A stretch of 56,335 nt of DNA, from positions 1-56,335 of the forward strand of contig UQZO01000013.1 in the NCBI GenBank assembly GCA_900545545.1, in the 5' to 3' direction. The notes beneath the pieces were generated by a model. That model searched no databases. It was not told the DNA's origin and worked only from the letters and a program-made list of their open reading frames with translations. Of the stretch, positions 50,428 through 56,335 are shown piece by piece. Numbering within the stretch: position 1 is the stretch's first letter; each line of letters starts with the position of its first letter. This stretch comes from an uncultured Subdoligranulum sp. (GTDB lineage: Bacteria > Bacillota > Clostridia > Oscillospirales > Ruminococcaceae). The position numbers were made by a program, and so were the translations under genes.

Positions 50428-51447
50428 ATGATCATCGTATTAAAACAGAACGCCCCCGCCAACCAGGTCCAGAATTTCTGTGCCGAGCTGCGCGGCATGG
50501 GCTTTGAAATCAACGATTCCACCGGCCATGACACCCACATCCTGGGCCTCATCGGCGATACCAAGGCCCTGGCCGAAAGCTGGGTGCTGGCCAACCCCGT
50601 GGTGGAAACCTGCCGCCGGGTCAGCGAGCCCTACAAGAAGGCCAACCGCAAGTTCCACCCCGACGATACCATCGTGGATGTGGGCGGGCACAAGATCGGC
50701 GGCGGCTACTTTGCGGTGATGAGCGGCCCCTGCAGCGTGGAGGGCAAGGAGCAGATCATCGGCATTGCCCAGCGAGTCCAGGCCGCCGGGGCCAGCATCC
50801 TGCGGGGCGGCGCCTTCAAACCGCGCACCAGCCCCTACAGCTTCCAGGGGCTGCGGGCCGAAGGGCTGGAGCTTTTGCAGGAGGCCCGGGCCGTCACCGG
50901 GCAGCCCATCGTCACCGAGCTGATGAACAACGAGCACATTCCCCTCTTCCTGGACGCCGGGGTGGACATGATCCAGATCGGCGCGCGCAACATGCAGAAC
51001 TTTGAACTGCTGAAAGCCGTGGGCAAGCTGAAGATCCCGGTGCTGCTCAAGCGCGGGCTTTCCTCCACGCTGGAGGAACTGGTCATGAGTGCCGAGTACA
51101 TCATGGCCGAGGGCAACCCCAACGTGGTGCTCTGCGAGCGGGGCATCCGCACCTTTGAGAACAGCATGCGCAACACGCTGGATATCTCCGCCGTGCCCAT
51201 GCTGAAAAAGATGACCCATCTGCCGGTGGTCATCGACCCCAGCCATGCGGCGGGCATCGCCTTCATGGTACCGGCCCTGGCCCAGGCCGCAGTGGCCGTG
51301 GGCGCCGACGGCCTGATGATCGAAACCCACAACGACCCGGCCAAGGCCAAGAGCGACGGCGCCCAGAGCCTGACCCCCGACCAGTTCGACGCCCTGATGG
51401 GGGTGATCCGGCCGGAGCTGGAGTTCTTTGGCAAAACGCTGAACTGA
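50428..51447 (+). CDS. aroF: 3-deoxy-7-phosphoheptulonate (DAHP) synthase, type I-beta with ferredoxin-like N-domain
   Basis: First step of the shikimate pathway, from PEP and erythrose-4-phosphate. 339 residues. Residues 1-70 are a ferredoxin-like regulatory domain (MIIVLKQNAPANQVQNF), as in Thermotoga-type enzymes inhibited by aromatic amino acids. The barrel has MSGPCSVE, LRGGAFKPRTSPYSFQG, IQIGARNMQNF, LLKRGLSS, LCERGIRTFE and VIDPSHAAG, covering the substrate and metal residues. AGGAG lies before the ATG. Single-gene unit with a strong promoter and terminator. Confidence 0.97.
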   Translation: MIIVLKQNAPANQVQNFCAELRGMGFEINDSTGHDTHILGLIGDTKALAESWVLANPVVETCRRVSEPYKKANRKFHPDDTIVDVGGHKIGGGYFAVMSGPCSVEGKEQIIGIAQRVQAAGASILRGGAFKPRTSPYSFQGLRAEGLELLQEARAVTGQPIVTELMNNEHIPLFLDAGVDMIQIGARNMQNFELLKAVGKLKIPVLLKRGLSSTLEELVMSAEYIMAEGNPNVVLCERGIRTFENSMRNTLDISAVPMLKKMTHLPVVIDPSHAAGIAFMVPALAQAAVAVGADGLMIETHNDPAKAKSDGAQSLTPDQFDALMGVIRPELEFFGKTLN

Positions 51448-51475
51448 TTTTCCACAAAAAAGAGAAAAAAGCAGA

Positions 51476-51509
51476 AAAAGCGGACGGTTTTCCACCGTCC
51501 GCTTTTGTT
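51476..51509. terminator. Bidirectional terminator after aroF
   Basis: Stem AAAAGCGGACGG/CCGTCCGCTTTT with a short loop. A-run on the left and T-run on the right serve aroF and the convergent O-acylation operon. Confidence 0.9.
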
Positions 51510-51518
51510 TTGTGGAAT

Positions 51519-52490
51519 TCAGGCGTGGTTTTCCCACTGGTTGCCGGGCACCGTGCGCCAGTCGGTCAGGTCGTAGTGCTCTTTGAGGTAGGCACCCAGG
51601 TAGTCGGCCATCTTGGTGGCGCCGGAAATGTTCAGATGATGGGGATCACAGAAATCCGTCTCCTCGCTGATGCCTGCATCCTCCATATGCTCAAACATGT
51701 TGATGTAGGCGCAGCCGTGTTCGTCGGCATACTGCTGCATGGCGTCGAAATACTGGTATTCCTCGGTGGACCAGGGCGCCGTGAAGAACACCACCTCGAT
51801 GCCCCGCTCGTGGCAGGTGTTGACGATATCATCCAGCATGGCCAGCGACCGCTCCCCGATGACCCATTTTTCGGCCTGGGTCCAGTCCTGCACATCGGCC
51901 ACAAACTCGCCGTCCCGGGGGTAAAAGCCCATGGTGTCCCGGAAATCCACATCATTGCAGCTGAGGGTGAAACTCTCCGCCGTCAGGTTGGTCTTGTTTT
52001 CGTGGTAGCCCACCAGGGGGATATAATAGGACAGATACCGGCTGATATCCCCTTCAAAGCACATATCCAGGTACTGCCGCTTATACTCCGAATCGGGGAT
52101 AGCGGTGGTGTAGTAAATTTCGCCGTCCATATCGGTATCAAAGAGATTGCTGTTCACGTGGAAGGTTTCGATCAGGGCCACCTTGGGCGACTGGGTGCGC
52201 AGCGAATCATGGAAGAACAGCCAGGTGGTGTCCATATGCTGCCAGTTACCGGCATAGTTGTAAGCGCCGATGCCGTACTGATCGTACATTTCGTTGACGT
52301 TGACGTTGCGCCACGCATGGCTGGAGCCATAGACAATGACATCCAGCGAGTTTTCCGGCAGGTCGTGGAAGGCGTTGATGCCGTCGATGGCCACGTCATC
52401 CCCGGTGGGGCGGGTAACATGCCCCAGGGCCGCGATGCCTGCCGCAATCAGCGCCAGACACAGCAGGCTTGCCGCAATTTTTTTGACCAT
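51519..52490 (-). CDS. SGNH-hydrolase-like (AlgX/DltD-like) exported partner of MBOAT
   Basis: 323 residues with an N-terminal signal anchor (KKIAASLLCLALIAAGIAALG). The catalytic Ser lies in VYGSSHAW at residues 54-60, and the late FCDPHHLN carries the Asp and His of an SGNH triad. Such proteins accept acyl groups handed across the membrane by an MBOAT protein and place them on an extracellular glycan or teichoic acid. The gene follows the MBOAT gene by 15 bp. Since that gene is truncated, the pathway is probably disabled in this strain. Confidence 0.83.
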   Translation of the reverse strand: MVKKIAASLLCLALIAAGIAALGHVTRPTGDDVAIDGINAFHDLPENSLDVIVYGSSHAWRNVNVNEMYDQYGIGAYNYAGNWQHMDTTWLFFHDSLRTQSPKVALIETFHVNSNLFDTDMDGEIYYTTAIPDSEYKRQYLDMCFEGDISRYLSYYIPLVGYHENKTNLTAESFTLSCNDVDFRDTMGFYPRDGEFVADVQDWTQAEKWVIGERSLAMLDDIVNTCHERGIEVVFFTAPWSTEEYQYFDAMQQYADEHGCAYINMFEHMEDAGISEETDFCDPHHLNISGATKMADYLGAYLKEHYDLTDWRTVPGNQWENHA

Positions 52491-52505
52491 TGTGTGTTCC
52501 CTCCG

Positions 52506-53627
52506 TCAGAACTGAGAATAAATAAAGTTGGATGCCTCGAACCCGGGGCCATAGACACCCAGCAGCAGAATGACCAGCACACCGAAGGTCACAACAAGCA
52601 CCTGGCAAAGCCAGCTCTGCCGCGCAATGCCCTGGCGGATGGAAATCCCCTTGTATTTGCACAGGTCGGCCGCAAACAGCACCGCCAGATAGACCAGCAG
52701 CAAGAAGAAGTTGACCTCATCCAGCCCGCACAGAAACAGCGAACCGTCAAACAGGACCTCGAAATTTGTAGCCGTGAAGATGCCTTTGAGGATGGTGAGA
52801 GAATCCATCAGCCGATTGGCGCGGAAGAATGCCCAGCTGAGATTCACACAGACAAAGGTGCACAGTACCTGCACCGCCTTGTGGCCCAGGGTATCGGTGT
52901 CCAGGCCGGTGACCTGCAAGAGGGCCTTGCGCACCGGGCGCAGCCAGTCCCCGATGACCTGGTACAGGCCGTTGAGCAGGCCCCAGGCTACAAAGGTCCA
53001 CTGGGCGCCGTGCCACAGGCCGCTGACCGCAAAGGTGATGAGCACGTTGAGATACTTGCGCGCCTTGCCCTTGCGGTTGCCGCCCAGAGGGATATAGAGA
53101 TAATCCCGGAACCAAGTGGACAGCGAGATATGCCACCGGTGCCAGAACTCGGCGTTGGAGCGGGAGAGGTACGGCGCCTGGAAGTTGTCGATGAGGTCGA
53201 TGCCCAGCACCTTGGCCGCGCCCATGGCCACCGTGGTGCAGCCGGAAAAGTCGCAATAAAGCTGCACGCCGAACAGCAGGGTGGCCACAATATAGAACCA
53301 GCCGTCGAAGCCGTTGTCCAGGTAATAGACGGTATCCACAAAGATGGCGGCACGGTCGGCGATGACCACTTTGAGGAAGTAGCCCCAGATCATCAGCAGA
53401 ACGCCGTCGCGCAGGTTGTCAAATTCAAGCTTGCGGGGCGCATGGAACTGGGCCAGCAGGCTTTTGCCGCGGCTGATGGGGCCGGACACCAGCTGGGGGA
53501 AAAATGCCACAAAAAGCGCCATCTGCAAGGGGCTTTTTTCCGCCGGTTCCCCGCGGTAGACATCGATGAGATACCCCACCGCCTGCAAGGTATAAAAAGA
53601 GATGCCCATGGGCATCAGCCAGCTCAT
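52506..53627 (-). pseudogene. MBOAT-family O-acyltransferase missing its 5' part
   Basis: 373 residues remain of an AlgI/DltB-like membrane O-acyltransferase normally of about 470-500. The remaining reading starts MSWLMPMGISFYTLQAVGY, which in intact members lies about 100 residues in. The catalytic core is intact: FWHRWHISLSTWFRDYLYIPLGG at 161-183 and the His206 in GLWHGAQW. A TAG stop lies in frame only two codons upstream of the first ATG, and base composition drops sharply just beyond, so the N-terminal helices were cut off by the incoming element. The surviving ORF has no good ribosome site. Confidence 0.8.
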
Positions 53628-53702
53628 GGCTAACTAGATGTAATCAAGAGAAGAAAGGAAAAGCACAATCCAGACGGAACCGGCGGTTGTATCAAGAAAT
53701 AT

Positions 53703-53731
53703 TTGTGGAATAGCAAGAACTTTGATATAAT
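53703..53731 (+). promoter_or_regulatory. Promoter of the small XRE gene
   Basis: -35 TTGTGG (53703-53708), 17-base spacer, perfect -10 TATAAT (53726-53731), about 42 bases before the ATG. Confidence 0.8.
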
Positions 53732-53773
53732 GGGAACAGGAACCCCGGAACCGGGAGAAAGGCAGGAGGATAA

Positions 53774-54001
53774 ATGCACATAAGCTATAAACCCCTCTGG
53801 CACACGCTGGTTGAGCGCAATATGAGGAAAGAGGACTTGCGGATTGCCGCCGGTCTTACCACAAATATGATTGCCAACATGGGTAAGGGCAAAAATATCA
53901 GCATGGAAACGCTGGTTCGTATTTGCGAAGCCCTGAATTGTGGCATTTTGGATGTAATAGAATTGGAGAAGGAAGACCATTCTGTTGATAAAGCAGAGTG
54001 A
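53774..54001 (+). CDS. Small XRE/Cro-type regulator
   Basis: 75 residues, AGGAGG just upstream. Residues about 8-68 form a compact Cro/C1-type HTH (LVERNMRKEDLRIAAGLTTNMIANMGKGKNISMETLVRICEALNCGILDVIEL), the form common in Clostridial mobile elements. It precedes the methyltransferase gene by 51 bp in the same direction and may regulate it or element genes. Confidence 0.85.
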   Translation: MHISYKPLWHTLVERNMRKEDLRIAAGLTTNMIANMGKGKNISMETLVRICEALNCGILDVIELEKEDHSVDKAE

Positions 54002-54052
54002 TAAATTTGAACGTGGAGTATTTACAAAAATGCACCAAGGGGAGAAGAATAC

Positions 54053-54802
54053 ATGGCAAAACAAAATATTTATGATAATGATAGCTTTTTTGAAAATTTC
54101 AAGAATCTTCGCAACAACAAGATTAATTTCAATGATTGCATAGAAACCCCGATTCTACTTGCGATGATTCCAGAAGTAGATGGAAAAAGGGTACTGGACA
54201 TAGGTTGTGGCATGGGACAACACGCAAAGCAGTATTCTGATATGGGGGCTGAATCTGTATTGGGTATTGATATTTCTGAGAAAATGCTTGAGTATGCAAA
54301 GGAACATTTCCATGCAAAAAATATTACTTACCGACAAATGGCATTGGAAGATATATGTCAAATTGATGAGCAGTTCGATTTGATTACAAGTTCCTTAGCA
54401 TTTGATTATGCCGAAGATTTAGACAAACTAATGAAAAATATATATGGTCTATTAAAATATGGTGCCCATTTTGTATTTAGTATGTCTCATCCAATGGCAA
54501 CCGCATGGGATGGTCAATATGATAGATATACCCGGACAGAATCGGGCGAAAGACTTTATGCGAATATCAGCAACTATATGGTTGAGGGAAAAAGGACAGT
54601 CAAATGGGTTGTCGAGGACTATGAAGTTTATCATCGAACATTTTCCAGTATTGTTAATACTATAGTAAATGCTGGATTTTTGATTGAAGAATGCGAGGAA
54701 TCTCATGTATCCGATGAAATGAGAAAGCAGTATCCAGCCCAGTTTGGTGGAACACTTCACCGACCAGATTTTATATTTTTTAGATGTAAAAAACAATCGT
54801 AA
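54053..54802 (+). CDS. Class I SAM-dependent methyltransferase, horizontally acquired cargo
   Basis: 249 residues. Motif I is VLDIGCGMGQHAKQYSDMGA (about 47-66), then GIDISEKMLEYAKEHF, and FDLITSSLAFDYAEDLDKLM in the motif IV region. The protein resembles small-molecule methyltransferases, not DNA methylases (no NPPY or IPC motifs). The gene is far more AT-rich than anything else in the window, a sign of recent transfer. The target is unknown; resistance to a toxic compound or antibiotic is possible but unsupported. Confidence 0.85.
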   Translation: MAKQNIYDNDSFFENFKNLRNNKINFNDCIETPILLAMIPEVDGKRVLDIGCGMGQHAKQYSDMGAESVLGIDISEKMLEYAKEHFHAKNITYRQMALEDICQIDEQFDLITSSLAFDYAEDLDKLMKNIYGLLKYGAHFVFSMSHPMATAWDGQYDRYTRTESGERLYANISNYMVEGKRTVKWVVEDYEVYHRTFSSIVNTIVNAGFLIEECEESHVSDEMRKQYPAQFGGTLHRPDFIFFRCKKQS

Positions 54803-54856
54803 AATGATGAATCCAGATTGAAATACTGAAGTAAAAATTCAATTCATTACACAAAG

Positions 54857-54902
54857 CTGCCGTTGCAGGAACACTCATTCCCACAACGGCAGTTTTCATT
54901 TT
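54857..54902. terminator. Terminator between methyltransferase and larger XRE gene
   Basis: Stem CTGCCGTTG/CAACGGCAG (54857-54865 with 54884-54892), followed by TTTTCATTTT on the plus strand. It overlaps the end of the convergent XRE gene. Confidence 0.8.
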
Positions 54903-55708
54903 CTCTTGCGCCGGAAGTTGAAGGGGCTGTTCTTGATGTTCGGCGCTTTTGACAGTATCCTTTTCAATATCTTCTGTTCATCCGGCGGCAGCTTGTAAAA
55001 GTCAAGGCCGAGCGTATTGAAAATGACCGCCCACACCTTTCCGAGATAATCCCCGGAGGATTGAATGGCTTTCCGAATATCCATCGCCACTTTCTTTGCG
55101 GCAGAGTAATCCGGCGTGCTGTCAATGTCATGTTCATGGGCTTTCCGTATGTCATGGAGAATGGCGTCCCATGTTTTGTGCGTCACATGGCAGAAGAAAT
55201 CTTCTTCCTTTACCTCTGCGGCAAGGATGGTCTTTGAATAGAAATCATTTTCCGCCTGCTTGTATTTCCGGATGATGGTCTGCCGCTGTTCTTCCAAAGT
55301 CTCATACAGGGTGCGGAAAGTGGAGGTTGCATGACCGTCTATGTATATCTCCGTGTCGGTCATAAGCTGCTCAAATTTATCGTTGGTAGCAATCTCACAC
55401 AGGAGCCGGTTGTTGATACGGCCACTCTTTAGCAGCGCCACCATTTCATCATTCAGGTGCAGTTCCATCAGGGGCGTGTTTATCTGCTCCCGGTTTTCTG
55501 TCCGGCAGAACAGGTAATCAAGAGATACCTCATAGAAATCCGCCAGCGTGATAAGATTGCCGTGGTTGATTTCCTTATTGTCGTTGGCTTCATAGCTGGC
55601 GAGGGCTGATTTTGAAATGCCGGTTTGCTGCGCCAGTTCTTCCAGATTTAAGCCTTTATCTTTGCGTAACTCCCAAAGGCGTTCCTGTATGGTAGTTGCC
55701 CTCAGCAT
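54896..55708 (-). CDS. XRE-family regulator of the mobile element
   Basis: 270 residues. Residues about 5-70 are an XRE HTH (IQERLWELRKDKGLNLEELAQQTGISKSALASYE, then NLITLADFYEVSLDYLF). The remaining 200 residues are helical with no domain I recognise, including an EEDFFCHVTHKTWDAILHDIRKAHEHDIDS segment. Similar HTH proteins sit near the left end of Tn1549-like conjugative elements, which is from memory. Moderate GC content sets it apart from both the chromosome and the AT-rich methyltransferase. Operator-like repeats in its promoter suggest autoregulation. Confidence 0.85.
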   Translation of the reverse strand: MLRATTIQERLWELRKDKGLNLEELAQQTGISKSALASYEANDNKEINHGNLITLADFYEVSLDYLFCRTENREQINTPLMELHLNDEMVALLKSGRINNRLLCEIATNDKFEQLMTDTEIYIDGHATSTFRTLYETLEEQRQTIIRKYKQAENDFYSKTILAAEVKEEDFFCHVTHKTWDAILHDIRKAHEHDIDSTPDYSAAKKVAMDIRKAIQSSGDYLGKVWAVIFNTLGLDFYKLPPDEQKILKRILSKAPNIKNSPFNFRRKRK

Positions 55709-55754
55709 AGGGCGCTCACTCCTTTCCGGCGGCTGTTTTCCTGCCGCTAACTGG

Positions 55755-55789
55755 ATTATACCATACTTTCCATAATCGTGGAAATTTCC
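55755..55789 (-). promoter_or_regulatory. Promoter and operator of the XRE270 gene
   Basis: Minus-strand -10 TATAAT (55755-55760) with a weak -35 TTCCAC (55778-55783). The inverted repeat TTTCCA-TAATCG-TGGAAA (55767-55784) and the overlapping palindrome GGAAATTTCC (55780-55789) cover the -35, as expected for an autoregulated HTH repressor. Confidence 0.65.
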
Positions 55790-55840
55790 GTTTTTCGCCC
55801 CGAAATCCTACTTTGTGGATATACGGCACAGGGAACAAAA

Positions 55841-56104
55841 ATGGTCTATGATACAGGTAGTTCATCGATGGATTATTCCAATCGAATGACCGGCCTGTAT
55901 GGGATATGCTCCCCGGCGATGTAGCGCAACGACTTGCGGCAGGGAAATGGAGGAACCCTGACCGCAACGAGCGTACCAAAGGGAGCGAAACGCCGTTGTG
56001 AGAGCCAGGGGCAGGAACGACATCAGGGAGAACCGGCGAAAATGAACACCGAATTGATACCAAAACACAACAATCTGATAGGGCATAGTCTACCCTATCC
56101 GTAA
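55841..56104 (+). other. Open frame interrupted by a single in-frame amber codon
   Basis: From ATG 55841 one frame reads 27 codons (starting MVYDTGSSSMDYSNRM, ending GICSPAM), hits TAG at 55922-55924, and then continues in the same frame for 59 more codons (for example LTATSVPKGAKRRCESQ and MNTELIPKHNNLIGH) to TAA at 56102-56104. An AGGGAA stretch lies before the ATG. A shorter overlapping frame from ATG 55906 to TGA 56001 (31 residues, MLPGDVAQRLAAGKWRN) also looks plausible. It could be two small genes, a decayed gene, readthrough, or a structured leader; I cannot decide. An ATG at 56042 allows a 20-residue peptide on its own. Confidence 0.4.
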
Positions 56105-56112
56105 TACTACGG
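56077..56112 (+). other. Tandem hairpins in the element leader
   Basis: GATAGGG (56077-56083) pairs with CCCTATC (56093-56099), directly followed by CCGTA-ATAC-TACGG (56099-56112 region). They overlap the last codons of the short frame ending at 56104. No T tract follows, so these look more like an attenuation or protein-binding structure than a plain terminator. Confidence 0.5.
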
Positions 56113-56148
56113 GGGATTTCCGGACGGTTCTATGGCCGCTTTTTCCTT

Positions 56149-56226
56149 GAAAATCGCCCCGAAACACGACACTAAAATCTGCTATCCGTCTATTGCGGCT
56201 GTTACGGCTGAAATGGGCGGATTTTC
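56149..56226 (+). promoter_or_regulatory. Long-range inverted repeat in the 5' leader of the last gene
   Basis: GAAAATCGCCC (56149-56159) can pair with GGGCGGATTTTC (56215-56226) with one bulged G, bringing the AAGGAGG ribosome site at 56231-56237 next to the stem. This may modulate translation or transcription of the downstream element genes. The stretch between 55709 and 55840 holds only the divergent promoter region. Confidence 0.4.
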
Positions 56227-56241
56227 GTTTAAGGAGGCACC

Positions 56242-56335
56242 ATGCCGAGAATGCCGAAAAAGAGGAAGCTGGAACTATCCTTCTTCCTCAATGAACGGGG
56301 GCGGGTAACGTACAACGACCTTTGCCGGAAATGCC
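56242..56335 (+). CDS. Start of a small basic Cys-containing mobile-element protein, cut by window end
   Basis: 31 codons are present (MPRMPKKRKLELSFFLNERG onward, ending in a C-R-K-C stretch). AAGGAGG lies 4 bases before the ATG at 56242 and 13 before the in-frame ATG at 56251, so the start is ambiguous. The highly basic N terminus and CxxC suggest a DNA- or RNA-binding zinc-binding protein. I recall similar short proteins near the start of Tn1549-like conjugation regions, but cannot confirm it. The gene continues beyond the window. Confidence 0.6.
   Translation, partial: MPRMPKKRKLELSFFLNERGRVTYNDLCRKC

Larger units (their letters stand above)
53632..56335. mobile_element. Left end of an integrated mobile element, continuing past the window
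   Basis: From about 53632 the sequence becomes clearly more AT-rich than the flanking chromosome (most so in the methyltransferase gene), it interrupts the MBOAT gene, and gene content changes to two XRE regulators, a cargo methyltransferase, a long leader and a small conserved-looking element gene. This fits the end of an integrative conjugative element of the broad Tn916/Tn1549 type, which is an inference because no integrase, relaxase or direct repeat is visible. A 5-bp dyad AGCCA-GCTCA-TGGCT (53617-53631) lies at the junction. Confidence 0.7.

Noticed and set aside
53630..54064. Minus-strand open frame of 144 codons opposite the small XRE gene
   Set aside because: No ribosome site or recognisable domain, and it overlaps a convincing HTH gene with promoter and Shine-Dalgarno on the other strand.
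55716..56063. Minus-strand open frame of 115 codons in the element leader
   Set aside because: Overlaps the XRE270 promoter and operators, has no similarity that I recognise, and its composition looks like antisense of the plus-strand frames.

Overview
The window is a contig piece from a high-GC, low-copy-tRNA-cluster Firmicute. Gene content and style (ClpE-type Clp ATPase, DUF1540 and DUF5711 proteins, group II ECF module beside truA, ruvCAB, CNNM transporter, very GC-rich third positions) point to a gut Oscillospiraceae (Ruminococcaceae) relative of Gemmiger, Subdoligranulum or Faecalibacterium. The family-level call is an inference; no rRNA is present. The first 48 bases are not genomic: they match the Illumina Nextera i7 adapter and index.

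Layout. 49-17215 (minus strand): galE with an upstream AraC-type regulator, a lipoprotein with a metalloprotease motif, clpE, and a long co-directional housekeeping run reading ruvC-ruvA-ruvB-glmM-GtrII-methyltransferase-ecfA1-ecfA2-ecfT-truA-DUF5711-cvpA. 17425-26437 (mostly plus strand): tRNA-Val(GAC), three large polytopic membrane proteins of GT-C-like appearance and a PAP2 phosphatase, with a CNNM/CBS transporter on the opposite strand. 26517-40300 (minus strand): a tightly packed 14-gene surface-polysaccharide operon behind one strong promoter. It holds fdtA and fdtB for a dTDP-3-amino-3,6-dideoxyhexose, five GT2 glycosyltransferases, a GtrII-like transferase, two ATP-grasp proteins, a HAD hydrolase, a Wzm/Wzt ABC exporter and a terminal GT6-family (ABO-type) glycosyltransferase. 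40437-41114: a DUF1540 protein and tRNAs Gln, His and Arg.

41211-49042 is the most interesting neighbourhood. Two divergent transcription units share a control region. One encodes a membrane-anchored XRE regulator, a D-aspartate-ligase-like ATP-grasp enzyme and an AsnB-type amidotransferase. The other encodes a second AsnB-type amidotransferase translationally coupled to a divergent MurE-type ligase. Together they look like a regulated peptidoglycan-modification system (D-Asp/D-Asn side chain or amidated stem), which I have not seen described in this form.

49084-53627: an RsuA-type pseudouridine synthase, a YbaK deacylase, a DAHP synthase with an operator-like palindrome in its promoter, and an SGNH/MBOAT O-acylation pair. 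The MBOAT gene has lost its 5' part exactly where base composition changes. 53632-56335 is the end of a mobile element (small XRE regulator, AT-rich methyltransferase cargo, larger XRE regulator with operator, long leader region, start of an element gene) that runs out of the window. Its leader contains an open frame interrupted by a single amber codon.
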